NCBI GenBank assembly: GCA_003427395.1 | Contig: BFEA01001003.1 | Location: 139,766-175,193 of the forward strand | Length of the DNA: 35,428 nucleotides | Origin: Chara braunii | Taxonomy: Eukaryota > Streptophyta > Charophyceae > Charales > Characeae | Reading direction: 5' to 3' | Shown here: one piece after another, positions 1-9,322 of the stretch | Layout: the number at the start of each line of letters is the position of its first letter | How positions within the stretch are numbered: position 1 is the stretch's first letter | Made by a program: the position numbers and the translations under genes | The notes under the pieces: model-generated | The model's input: only the letters and a program-made list of their open reading frames with translations | What the model was told of the DNA's origin: nothing | Databases searched by the model: none

Positions 1-1132
1 GTGGGTCCTTGTGACACACGGGGATGGGGGCAGCCAGCGCTCAACCTGTCATCCACGTGGCTGGCCTTGTACGTAAGAGGTTATGAACAGGTGGAGCTTT
101 CCTTACCTCCTTCCCCTTCCCCTTTTTTCCTTTTCCTTTTTTCTTTTCCCTTTTTTGCGCTCTGATTCACAATGTGACAATATATATATTGTATCGTCAG
201 GGGCGTTGCTTGCATGTGGGACTTGTCATCTAGGATCCGTTTTTGGTGCTATTGCTTGCCCCCTGTTTTGTTGTATTTGGCTGTTCCCTTCCTCTTTTCT
301 TTGCCTCTTTGCCCTTTGGCTGTGTGCAAGTGGGTCGATATGACACACGGGGTCAGGGGCAGCCGCCGCTCAACCTACATCCACGTGGGCGGCCTTGTAC
401 GCAAGAAGTTCTGAACGGGGGGAGTTGTAAGAAAGAAGATAAAAAAACGAATTATTTTTTTCTTGTTTTCTTCTGTTTTTTTCGCCTTTGCGCTCTGATA
501 TTCATGTGACGATATATTGTCACAAAGTTATCAGAGCGCAAAAGCAAAAAGAAAACACAAAGTTATCAGAGCGCAAAAGCGAAAAGAAAACAGAAAGAAA
601 ACAAAGAAAAATAAAATCATTTTTTTTCTCTTCTTCCTTACAACTCCCCCTGTTTAGAACCTCTTGCGTAAAGTAGTTAAGATTGACGTATAGCAGTGGA
701 TGGTGTAATGGTTTGCAGGGACAAGTCACAGATGTGCATTGTTTTGTCTTTCAATCAGTATGATATGGACAGCCCTGATGGCTGAGAGTAGGAACAGATT
801 GGTTGTTGCAGTGTAGGTTGAAGAATGCCTTTAAGGTTCTTAAGCTTAAGCTAAACCGGCTGATGCTGCCGGGATAACACCGGGTTGAATTGTGAGGTAT
901 CAAAAAAAAAAAAAAACAAAAAAAAAAACCTCTTGCGTACAAGGCCGCCCACGTGGATGTAGGTTGAGCGGCGGCTATCCCCAACCCCGTGTGTCATATC
1001 GACCCACTTGCACACAGCCAAAGGGCAAAGAGGCAAAGAAAAGAGGAAGGGAACAGCCAAATAAAACAAAACAGGGGGCAACAAGCAACAGCACCAAAAA
1101 CTGATCCTAGATGACAAGTCCCACATGCAAGC
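1..1132. repeat. Foldback repeat with about 205-bp inverted arms
   Basis: The segment 208-410 recurs as its reverse complement at 927-1132, both including the ACTTGTCATCTAGGATC-type start and the CCACGTGGGCGGCCTTGTAC-type end. A partial third copy lies at about 1-95. Between the arms there is a second inverted pair (about 398-440 against 631-675) and a hairpin at 487-540. It looks like a foldback or MITE-like element or an inverted duplication; no coding potential is visible. Confidence 0.7.
487..590. repeat. Nested hairpin and 34-bp direct repeat
   Basis: TTTGCGCTCTGATA at 487-500 pairs with TATCAGAGCGCAAA at 529-542. The intervening sequence contains a smaller GTGAC/GTCAC hairpin. The right arm is then repeated once in direct orientation (AAAGTTATCAGAGCGCAAAA at about 525 and 559). 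Related GCGCTCTGA plus TGTGACRATATAT sequence occurs near 155-190 and, slightly changed, at 2310-2340, so this is a small repeat family. Confidence 0.65.
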
Positions 1133-1690
1133 ACCGCCCCTCCTTCACAGGCCAAACGGCGGGACAAGACCACCCAGGACAAAACTCGTGTCTGCAACAA
1201 AAACTATGTACAGCAGATGACCTTGTTTGTCATCAAGACGTCGGTATTCCCATTCCTAAACCATTCATGCTCTCATAGGCCGAACAACAGAAGAACCCGG
1301 ATGACTGGTCCCACATGAAAGCACCGCTACGCTACGCTCGCCAAAATAGCCCGAACAACAACGGGACAAAACCAACCAAGATGCAGACAAGGGACAAGTC
1401 CCACATGCAAGCACTGCCCCCTACTTCACAGGCCAAACAACGGGACAATGACCAACCAGGATAGCAATCAACACCCTTGCCTGCAAAAAAAACTATATAA
1501 AGACAATCCCAGATGACGATTCCCACCTAAAAGCACCCCCCCCTTCGATAGGCCAAACAACGGGAACCAGCCAACTAAAAACCCGGATGACAAGTCCCAC
1601 ATGAAACCACCGCCACGTGGACCAAACAACCCACATGAAACCACCGCCACGTGGACCGAACAAAACCAACCCGGGATGCAGACAAAAAGT
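1100..1690. repeat. Degenerate tandem repeat array
   Basis: A motif of the form GACAAGTCCCACATGMAAGC followed by GGCCAAACAACGGGA and ACCAACCAGGATG recurs at about 1112, 1296, 1388, 1512 and 1589 with irregular spacing. The last part contains a clean 34-bp direct repeat (about 1597-1664, core CCACATGAAACCACCGCCAC). No reading frame is maintained. Confidence 0.6.
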
Positions 1691-1768
1691 ACCAAAAATA
1701 CCATCTACCATATGTATGTATGTATGTATGTATGTGCACTGTCTACAATTTTATGTATGTATGTGTGT

Positions 1769-1830
1769 GAATGAGAATGAATCTTCCGCTAGAACATGGA
1801 AAGATACACCGCCATATTTTTTTTGTCGTT
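1769..1830 (+). repeat. Dispersed repeat, copy 1
   Basis: The 27 bp at 1769-1795 are identical to the reverse complement of 11115-11141. The next bases (AGAACATGGAAAGATACACC and CGCCAT) match the reverse complement of about 3998-4026. This marks one shared terminal block of a dispersed element; its other end was not identified. Confidence 0.6.
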
Positions 1831-2339
1831 TGTGCATTTGATGAGTGGCGGAGCGAGGCCCCATTGTCTGGAAGTTGCCGAAAACTTAAAATCTTTTTCG
1901 CTTCTCAACTTAGTACCATTTACTTGTCTGTATATCCATGTATGTATGTCTGCCTGTGCGTACATATGTATGTCTGCATGTGCGTACATATGTATGTCTT
2001 CATGCATGATTGTATGTATGTATGCATGATTGTATGTATGTATGTATGGGAAAATTGCAGAAATACCAGTTTGCAAACGTATCGTAGCAACTTTACGGGT
2101 CTGCGCAGGTATGGTGACAAACAATCACGTTCGTGAGCAGCCCAGCCTCATACATACATACATCCATACAATCATGCATATAGACATACATACAAAAATA
2201 CATACATGTGGACATACCTGCATACAATCATGCATGTAGACATACATACATAGTACATACATATATTAAAATAAAAAATGAATTGATTTTTTCTTGTTTT
2301 TTTCGCTTTTGCGCCCTGACATTTTTGTGACGATATATT

Positions 2340-2425
2340 ATATATATTTGCAAGTGAAATGTACCTCAAAAGAGTATCTATTCAGAAATACCGGTCCGTG
2401 ACATTTCACTTGCGAATATATATAA
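2340..2425. repeat. Palindrome with TTGCAAGTGAAATGT arms
   Basis: ATATTTGCAAGTGAAATGT near 2343-2361 is matched in inverted orientation by ACATTTCACTTGCGAATAT near 2400-2420, leaving a loop of about 40 nt. It directly follows a copy of the TGTGACGATATAT motif and precedes a (TATG)n array. Confidence 0.6.
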
Positions 2426-2669
2426 TATATGTATGTATGTATGTCTACATGCATGATTGTATGCATGTATGTATGTATGTATGTATGTATGTATGTATGT
2501 ATGCATGTATGTATGTATGTATGTATGTATGTATGTATGTATGTCTACGAATGATTGTATGCATGTATGTATGTATGTATGTATGTCTACATGCATGCTT
2601 GTATGCATGTATGTATGCAGTTGGGTACCGCAATGTCATGGAAGTGGAGTTGTTCTAAACGTGCATGCG

Positions 2670-2800
2670 AAAGACAGTGTCTGGAATTGCCGAAAACGGA
2701 AAGTTTTAACTGTTCTCTTCCATAACCCAAGCGCAGTGTCTGGAAATTGCCGAAAACGGAGAGTAAAACACTTCTCTTCCGTAACCCAACCGCGTCTGAC
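2670..2800. repeat. Two-copy tandem repeat of about 58 bp
   Basis: The core CAGTGTCTGGAATTGCCGAA with a following AACGGA and TTCTCTTCC.TAACCCAA occurs twice in a row, starting at about 2675 and 2732. A related TGTCTGGAAGTTGCCGAAAA lies at about 1865, tying it to the dispersed repeat there. Noncoding. Confidence 0.6.
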
Positions 2801-3733
2801 TGGGTGATCACTCACCCAATCACTCCCCTACCGTCTCAGCCCAAACGTAATGCTCCCTCATAGTGACTGAATTGGACCCGAAAGATTGTGTGTATACATT
2901 CGGGATGAGCAGTGTGTTGTATTCAGCGGAAGATTCTTCTTGACCTTGCGAGAATGTCTGACTGTGTACCCCGAACAGAATACACCCTCATCCCGACTGT
3001 ATTGTACCGGAAAGATAGTGTGCATACATTCTGGAGATGAGTGTGTGTTGTGTCCGGAGGAAGATTCTTCTTCTGAAAATCTTTGACTGTTTAAGTAACA
3101 CCCTCATCGGGACTGTACTGGACCAGAAAGATAGCGTGTATACATTCAGGAGATGAGGGTGTGTTGTGTCCACATCTCTTTTCCTGACTGTCTGATTGGT
3201 AAAATTCCGGTCCTCATCGGGTTTTGCACAACTGCAGCAGCAAATCTACCCAAAAGCAAGAATACAAACAAGAGCGGGAAAACAAAAACAAAAAAAAAGA
3301 ATAAGAGCGGCGGTGGCGTTGTTCATCGACCTCTCTGAAGCAGATGCACCAGCAGCGGGAGCTGCGGGACTGTACTGTACCAGAAAGATAGCATGTATAC
3401 ATTCTGGATGAGGGTATGTTGTGTTCAAGAAAATTCTTTTTCTGACTGTGTCTGACTGGTATTTTGTTTTTTATTTTTTTTCGAGATCGGACTGGTATTT
3501 TAACGGTTGGGAAAAGTACTATCTTCTGCCCCCGAATACAACGGACGGTCATTTTTTGTAACTGAATTTGGGTTATCTTGCAGTCTAAATACAGCTGCTG
3601 TAATGACCGTAGTACGTTGTATTCGGGGAAAGAAGGTAGGGCGCAGTCACGGTTTTCAGTTTGAAAATGCGCTTCAGTCACAATTTCGCGAATGTTGTGT
3701 TGTGCCAAAGAGAGGAAAATCGTGAATGTATTC

Positions 3734-3867
3734 AACCTAGCTTTAGGGTCCGGTGGGGATGTGTTGTATTCGAGGGATGCCTGAAGTGGCTTTTTAACTG
3801 AACCTAGCTTTAGGGTCCGGTGGGGATGTGTTTTATTCGAGGGATGCCCGAAGTGGCTTTTTAACTG
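3734..3867. repeat. 67-bp tandem repeat, two near-identical copies
   Basis: Copies at 3734-3800 and 3801-3867 begin AACCTAGCTTTAGGGTCCGG and differ at only a couple of positions. The near identity indicates a recent duplication within an otherwise diverged repeat region. Confidence 0.85.
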
Positions 3868-3997
3868 AAATCGTGATTGTGTCCAAGTTAACGGTTTTAT
3901 TCGGGTTGCTGCTGCTTCTGCACAACTGCAGCAGCAGCAATTCTGACCAAGATAAGGGCGTCTCCACTACTCTCGACATGCACAAAAGACAATAATC

Positions 3998-4070
3998 ATG
4001 GCGGTGTATCTTTCCATGTTCTAGCCGACGATTCACTCTCGTTTTTGACATTTCGAGAGTAGTGGACCGA
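3998..4070 (-). repeat. Dispersed repeat, copy 2
   Basis: The reverse complement of this interval matches the block at 1785-1812 (CTAGAACATGGAAAGATACA). It shares the neighbouring GATTCAYTCTCRTT and ACATTTSGMRAGTAGYGG segments with the copy at about 11110-11165. It is a shared terminal piece; no gene is seen. Confidence 0.5.
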
Positions 4071-4129
4071 GGCCCTAAGAGGCTGATCCCGCCACTAGAC
4101 TACAGCCCAATGACAGTGTAGTCTTGAGA

Positions 4130-4540
4130 TCCCACCTCTTTTTTACATTGTCGCGGCCGCCGGAATATTTTGCTTTAATTTCGTTTGGTTGTGTCGTGGC
4201 AGCACGTCCGCGAAGGGCTTACGTAGTTACTACAATTCTTGTGTAGACCGTGAGGGCTTCACAGCCTCGAAAAAGAGGGAGCAATTATTTTATTTTTTGG
4301 CTTGTCCATTGCAGCATTAGGAATGTCCGAGCACCATAGTGTTGTGTGTCGTGTCGGTTGGCGGAGTCCGTGAAAACGTCCGCCCTCTATAACAGTCCAT
4401 AAAGAACCGCTAGGGGTCCAGGAAGACCACCGAAGAAGTGGGGCTCGTGGGATCCGGTTTCTCTTTTTCACCCCGTCACGGACGCTGACATCTTCGTAGT
4501 GATTTTTCGTGTTTACATTCGTAGTGTAGTGTTGGGATCA
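4130..4540. other. Unassigned single-copy stretch
   Basis: I see no repeat, conserved domain or structured element here. The sequence is of moderate GC, contains a NotI-like GCGGCCGC site, and its short open frames have no recognisable motif. Confidence 0.4.
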
Positions 4541-5152
4541 GCCCCTAAGAATAAGCACAAGAGCGGTGGCGATGGCGTTGTTCATCGGCCTCTGAAGAAG
4601 ATGCAACGGCAGCGGGACTGTACTGAACCAGAAAGGTAGTGTGTATACATTCAGGATGAGGGACCCGGTGTTTTGTGTTCAGAAAAAAGTTATTTTTCTG
4701 ACTGTGTCTGACTGGTATTTTAACGGTTTTATTCGGGTTGTGCACAACTGCAGCAGCAAATTTAACCAAGAACAAGAGCGGCGGTAACAGCGGCGGGGGC
4801 GTTGTTCATCGTCCTCTGAAGAAGATGCACCGGCAGCGGGAATGCGGGGAAGGACGAGGGATGGAAATGATCATGGAAAAGCGTAAGGCTGCGAAGCGGC
4901 GCCAGGGAATCGATTCAAGATCATTATTATCTAAACGAAATCATAATATGGTTCTGCCAGCCGCAGAGATTGACCGTGGAGGGGGACACTTGGACTTTGA
5001 CTTCAGCGATTTCAGCCTCAGTCAAGAAGGAGAACCTGGTGTGTTCACATTTTCACTGCAGCATTAAAAAAATTGACATTAGTTTGGGAGTTTTTTTTGT
5101 TGCCGACTTCTACTATGTCCATGTTTCCATGATGTTGGACATAATCGTTGCA

Positions 5153-5153
<1 letters not shown>

Positions 5154-5244
<91 letters not shown>
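5154..5244. repeat. 91-nt poly(C) homopolymer
   Basis: An uninterrupted run of 91 C residues (poly-G on the minus strand). It is followed by C/T-rich sequence up to about 5440. Runs this long can form G-quadruplex (minus) or i-motif (plus) structures, and the exact length is prone to sequencing and assembly error. Confidence 0.9.
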
Positions 5245-5247
<3 letters not shown>

Positions 5248-5454
5248 CTGGTGGAAGAGGGATTCGACCCCCTCCCTGCGTCTCTCACTCTGGACCTTCT
5301 CCTCTCCTCAACTCCCTCCCTCCCTTCCTCCCTCCCCTTTTTCGTTCCCTCCTTTCCTCTTCTCCTTCAAAGTTTGCTTCCGCCGAGACGTCACTCGCTA
5401 TCCCATGCCCAACTTCTTCTTCTTTTTTTTTAGGGGTAATTGCAGAAATATTGT

Positions 5455-5660
5455 GTTTTTGAAGTTTCGCAGCAGAAATGTTGTTCGGGTCCGAAAGATC
5501 TATTTTGGCATGGAAAGTGGGACCCCGCCCGCAAATATTTTTGCTGTGAAACTACCGGGCCCTCTGAAGCTGCAACGAAAGATATATTGTTGCAACGAAA
5601 CTTGGGCCCCGCCTGCGAATATCTTTGCTGTGAAACTACCGCGATGCGTTATTTTTGAAA
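5455..5660. repeat. Short direct repeat pair
   Basis: A segment with CCCCGCCYGCRAATATYTTT then GCTGTGAAACTACCG occurs at about 5523 and again at about 5608, roughly 85 bp apart. Related GCAGAAATRTTGT motifs lie at 5443 and 5471. Noncoding repeat. Confidence 0.55.
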
Positions 5661-5689
5661 CTTACCCTTTTTTTTATTTGGCGACTTCT

Positions 5690-6188
5690 ACTTTTTCCCT
5701 GTTGCACATAATCTTCACATTTTCCACTCCCTGCGTCTCTCCCTCTCCTCTCCTCAACTCGCTCAATTGCCTCAACTCCCTCAGCTCCCTCCTTCCCTCC
5801 ACTTTCTCAAAGTTTCTCCATCCTTTCCTCCTCTCCTTCAAAGTTTGCTTCTGCCCCTGCATTTTGGAAATGATGCTGGTCGAGTTCAACTTGTTTGTTT
5901 GCTCATATTTTCAAAGCCGACGATCGATTGTAAAAGGAGTTTTCCTCCTTCATGCCAAGCCTCGCAAATGGGAGAATTCGTGGGAGTTTTAAAGTCATCA
6001 CTTGAAAGCTTTCCAGTGTTTCCATGGTCGCGGTGTCTGTACCAGCTTCTTCCACGTACAGCACACAGCCCCATAGGCCAGGTGTTCTACTTGGGGAATG
6101 AAGAAGCGGAGATAGTGTCACCACTGTTACAAATTCCAAACCTCAAAGTGGACATGTTGTTCGTCCTAAGTGATATTAGAGTCCTCCT
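5690..6188. other. Unassigned stretch, C/T-rich at left
   Basis: 5720-5860 repeats parts of the CTCCCTCCTTCC-like low-complexity sequence also seen at 5300-5370. The remainder (5870-6188) has no recognisable gene or repeat. Confidence 0.4.
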
Positions 6189-6189
6189 T

Positions 6190-6233
6190 CTGTAGGGTCT
6201 TTTCACCACCATGCTTTTCACGATGACAGTGTA
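6190..6233 (+). repeat. Copy of the 17.8-kb ribozyme-adjacent block
   Basis: CTGTAGGGTC here and the following ATGCTTTTCACGATGACAGT closely match 17844-17885, which begins at the 3' end of the type-I hammerhead-like motif. The match starts 5 nt upstream of that motif's predicted cleavage position and ends after about 43 bp. The ribozyme core (CTGATGA, GAAA) is absent here. It may be the 5' terminal piece of a Penelope-like element. Confidence 0.55.
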
Positions 6234-6367
6234 AGAGAGCGGGAAGGGAGCGGGAGTGGGAGAGGGGAGGCAGCGGGAGAGGGCGAGGCAGCAGGAGCGG
6301 GAGCTGGAGCGGGAGAGGCAGTGAGAGCGGGGGAGGCAGGGGGAGGGGGAGGCAGCGGGAGAGGGGA

Positions 6368-6370
<3 letters not shown>
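6234..6370. repeat. GGGAGMGG purine minisatellite
   Basis: Irregular GGGAG, GGCAGC and GGGAGAGG units fill this interval on the plus strand and run directly into a (TG)n array. The strong purine bias can allow triplex or G-rich structure. Confidence 0.7.

Positions 6371-6425
<55 letters not shown>
6371..6425. repeat. (TG)n microsatellite
   Basis: A pure dinucleotide run of about 27 units that directly follows the purine minisatellite. About 45 bp downstream lies a minus-strand hammerhead core. Confidence 0.9.
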
Positions 6426-6426
<1 letters not shown>

Positions 6427-6470
6427 GTCATATTCGCTATACAGTCAAAAAAGCATGACTGTGCCAAACT

Positions 6471-6502
6471 GTTTCGTCGGACTTTCACCGACTCATCAGG
6501 AG
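6471..6502 (-). ncRNA. Partial hammerhead ribozyme core
   Basis: On the minus strand, CTC is followed by box 1 CTGATGA (6499-6493), stem II GTCGG/CCGAC (6492-6488 and 6480-6476) with loop TGAAAGT, and box 2 GAAA then C (6475-6471). Box 1, stem II and box 2 are canonical and nearly identical to the three complete copies at 25.4, 26.9 and 34.8 kb. The sequence 5' of CTC is a (CA)n tract, so stem I and the cleavage triplet are missing, and no type-I pairing was found 3' of it. I call it a truncated, probably inactive relic. Confidence 0.75.
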
Positions 6503-6550
6503 TGTGTGTGCGTGTGTGTGTGTGTGTGATTGTGTGTGTGACACTGTGTG

Positions 6551-6601
<51 letters not shown>

Positions 6602-6780
6602 ATTTGTGTGTGTGCGTGTGTGTCTGTCTCTGTGTGGGTGTGTGCATTTGTGTGTGTGTCTGTGTGTGTCTCTGTGTGTGTGCATGTGTGCGTGTATGTG
6701 CACGCGGGTGTGAGTCCGCGCATGTACTTGTGTGTGTATTTTTTGTGTTTGCGTGCGTTCAAGTGTGTGTGTCCCTGCGC
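6503..6780. repeat. (TG)n-rich imperfect microsatellite
   Basis: TG dinucleotides with CTC, CAT and CGC interruptions extend over about 280 bp. Open frames on either strand are Cys-Val or His-Thr repeat translations and not genes. Confidence 0.9.
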
Positions 6781-6810
6781 GCACATCTTTTCCCGTGTTC
6801 CACACCAATT

Positions 6811-6880
6811 AATCAATCAATCAATCAATAAATCTTTTTTTTTTTTTTTTTTTAACAACAATCAATCAATCAATCGATCG

Positions 6881-6935
<55 letters not shown>

Positions 6936-6937
6936 CA
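6811..6937. repeat. (TCAA)n microsatellite split by a T run
   Basis: TCAA units lie at about 6811-6831 and 6860-6937, separated by roughly 18 T and a short AACAAC. The same tetranucleotide (as TTGA) borders the (CA)n at 24530-24545, beside the hammerhead array. Confidence 0.85.
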
Positions 6938-7297
6938 TCAATGTTCATTTTGTTTGTCGTCCCAGTAAGACACTTTTTTTCTTTTTTAATGGGGGGGGGT
7001 AAACTCCCTGACACCCGACCCCCCCCCATGCCTTTACTCCCCCTCCCCCATGGAAGGCCACATAATGGGGCTGCAAAGGCCGTACGTACGGCCCGTACCG
7101 GGGCCAGGGGGGGTGTACGGATGGTCATATGGGCGTACGGACGGCCCGTCCACATACATGCGGACTACACTGGAGGGAACGATTGATGAAGGTGAGGGTC
7201 TCGGCTATTATGAAGACTGCCAGCAGTCGACGGACAATCGGAAGACGTACCACTCCATGCAATCTAAAGACTTGTTTGACCGCTGTGGACATCGAAG

Positions 7298-7690
7298 ATG
7301 ATTTGGGTAAGGAGGGTGAGGGAGCCGATGGCAATGATTGCCGAAAATACCGAGCTATTGCTTCCGCGGCTTCGTGATTGGAAGAAGAAGGAACTTAGGC
7401 TCCTTAGGAAGACAGATATGGAGGCGACATGTGCCAAGGAGGGAATTACGTACGTCAAATTGGAGCAGGCAAAGATGGATGTCGTTGAGATTCGGGCTAG
7501 GCAGGAGTTCTAGAAAGCAAAGGCCTCACTACGAAATGAAGGCGATGCGAGGGACGAGGAGGTCATTGATAAAGAAATGGGTCCTATCTCCATTACATGT
7601 GTAAGTGGGGAATGTTTTGCTGATGGTTGGAGAACGATGCACCGCTTGTTCGTCTCTTCCGTAGTTACCTCCTTTGCTTTGTGTACATAA
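7298..7690 (+). pseudogene. Decayed coding remnant, Lys/Glu-rich
   Basis: One frame reads from about 7298 through a TAG at 7511-7513 to about 7690. It includes LRDWKKKELRLLRKTDMEAT and then KLEQAKMDVVEIRARQEF before the stop. The charged, helix-prone composition resembles the N-terminal or gag-like part of a retroelement protein, but I recognise no domain. It lies just upstream of the Penelope-like remnant in the same orientation and may be part of it. Function unknown. Confidence 0.35.
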
Positions 7691-7776
7691 GTACTTAAGA
7701 ACTGTCGGGACTGGTTCAAAGTAGGTGCGGTGTTGTTTTTCTTGAAAGTTTCTTTTTTCTGCTCTCAATCTCCCCC

Positions 7777-8817
7777 AGTCAAAAGCACATTAATCAAGCT
7801 CTTGAGTATTCCTGTCTACAGGAAAGCTCTGCCCACTTGGAGTCTTGATGACTACGTCTCTTCATACAACTTTGTAAAATGTATTTCTGATAAGTGCTCT
7901 CGTCGTACTATGCGACTGGTTCCTTTGCATGCTTTTCGTATGAAGTTTTATCTAAGTTTGTCGACTAGAATAGTTTTTCGTATTGAATTTGACTTTGAGT
8001 AAGCAAGGGTGAGTTACAATTGCTATGTAAGAAGCTTATCTTGTCTTTGAATCTCTCGTCATCTTACTTGGATCATCTAAGAAGACATTTTCGTTTGGTT
8101 TTCACGCGCAATCGTATTGTGGCCGATGTGCTTCATAGTAATTGAGGATATTCCCAACGTACACGTTTGATCTGTTCTTGTGCAGGATTAGATTATGAAC
8201 TTCCACGGGGGAATGGACACATTCGTTTTAGGGCCAGTGAGGTCAGCTTTCTTCCTGACGTGGTGTTCAACTCTAAGAATGTTGTCTCCTCGGATTATCG
8301 TAGGGATTGTAATTACTTGAGGAAAGAGCTTGCAATCTCCATTTCAAAGATCTCTAGGACGAAGGTTGATATTTCATCAATGTATTTGTTGAAATGCGTC
8401 TATGCTAGGACAAAAGATGGTTGGTACATAACTTAGCAGCAAGTGGTGCATGTTAAGAAAAAGTATGATGGGCTGGTCGCGTGTGCGATTCATCATAATC
8501 TAGTTGATACTTTGTTTTGTTGTCCGGTGCTATATGAAGTTGGTCTACGAAATCTATTTTTGAATAGCCCACACTTATGGGTGCTTCAACAATCGGAGAG
8601 GAGTTGCTAGCTTGCTATAAGGAGTACGACTCTCGACGATTGACATCTTTTGCGCCTTGGGGGGCAAATGGGAAGTTGGGAAGAGCACATGTCTTACATA
8701 AGCATAAGGATGTTAGTAGATGGAGACCAATATGTCCTTCTTGCTATGAACAAGCTAAGCGTTGTCGGTGCGAATACCCTTACAAGGGTATCTGCCCTGG
8801 TTTTTGCAAGTGACAGA
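7777..8817 (+). pseudogene. Penelope-like RT remnant, N-terminal part
   Basis: Broken frames on the plus strand read as a degraded retroelement protein. Pieces include VYRKALPTWSLDDYVSSYNF near 7825, GHIRFRASEVSFLPDVVFNS near 8218, and near 8690 AHVLHKHKDVSRWRPICPSC. The last has the K...RWRPI pattern of the RT fingers (motif 1-2) ahead of a would-be Tyr/Glu-Ala-Lys-Arg stretch. Stops (for example after WYIT at 8434-8436) and frame changes show it is dead. The matching palm motifs appear only at 16.5-17.4 kb. Assignment to Penelope-like elements rests on motif style and the ribozyme context, so it is moderate. Confidence 0.5.
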
Positions 8818-9240
8818 AAATAGGGTTAGTTCAAAGTTTAAGTATACTGCGTGAGTCGCGGCAGTCTCCACTGTTTATGCGGCTGATGGTTGACTAGAAT
8901 AAAGAGTGTGTGGGCGTTCGGGTTTGAGGCATGCGTAATCTTTTATTTTTGGTTGATGATTGAGAGAGTCGGAGTAGTCGCCGACCAGATTTTTACTTCT
9001 GATTAAGCTAGGATTAAAAAGATTTTGTCTCGTTGATTGATATGCTTGCCTATGACCTGTGCGTACGTACGAAGGACGACATCGATAACGATGTGATTTT
9101 GAGATCGTTTTCGTAGGTCTGCGCGTCGCGCAGTATTGGTTTATTACAGATGTCCGTCAGAGCTAGACTCAGACTTGGGCCTAGCATTAGCGGTTATGGC
9201 GTAAGACTTTTGTCAAAGACGTTCAGGGAACGAGACTAGG
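8818..9240. other. Unassigned stretch after RT remnant
   Basis: No domain is recognisable. It may be further decayed retroelement sequence, since stop-rich frames continue from the RT remnant, but I cannot support that from motifs. Confidence 0.3.
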
Positions 9241-9322
9241 CGACAACGATGCGGGGATCAGAGTGGCGCGGACGGAGCGGGGGGTTGAAGACCAAGCGGG
9301 GTTATCCCCTTTGGTCTTGTCG
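9241..9322. other. Strong hairpin
   Basis: AAGACCAA (9288-9295) pairs with TTGGTCTT (9311-9318), and inside it GGGG (9298-9301) pairs with CCCC (9306-9309) around a TTAT loop. CGACAA (9241-9246) and TTGTCG (9317-9322) could alternatively pair and close a larger domain. No T run follows immediately. Function unknown. Confidence 0.5.

Larger units (their letters stand above)
1711..2620. repeat. (TATG)n microsatellite cluster
   Basis: TATG runs lie at 1711-1735, about 1938-2048 and 2431-2620, with the complementary CATA orientation at about 2150-2258. CATGCATGATTG interruptions recur. Every open frame here is a translated tetranucleotide repeat and not a gene. Confidence 0.9.
2870..4850. repeat. 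Dispersed low-copy repeat family, several copies
   Basis: A block with CAGAAAGATAGYRTGTATAC, a CATTCAGGATGAGGG-like stretch and TGTGTTGTGTYC occurs at about 2875, 3000, 3120, 3375 and 4625. A companion block, with GTTGTTCATCGRCCTCTGAA and GTGCACAACTGCAGCAGCAA, occurs around 3220-3350, 3915-3945 and 4565-4830. The copies are too diverged and interleaved to define one unit length. Confidence 0.55.

Noticed and set aside
1835-1870. TTGATGAGTGGCGGAGCGAG as a hammerhead
   Set aside because: No stem II followed by GAAA, and box 1 lacks the initial C.
1771-2658. Open frames of 60-120 codons rich in Met-Tyr-Val-Cys or His-Thr-Tyr-Ile
   Set aside because: They are direct translations of the (TATG)n microsatellite, open in several frames on both strands.
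4970-5992. 340-codon frame with a polyproline run
   Set aside because: It is kept open by the 91-nt poly(C) and C/T-rich sequence; no domain is visible and the frame crosses several repeats.
6087-7186. Long Cys-Val and His-Thr frames, up to 212 codons
   Set aside because: They are produced by (TG)n and (TCAA)n repeats and run through unrelated sequence.
8930-9160. LFLVDD as an RT catalytic motif after the first RT remnant
   Set aside because: The surrounding frame has many stops and no motif A or B at proper distance, so it is likely chance.
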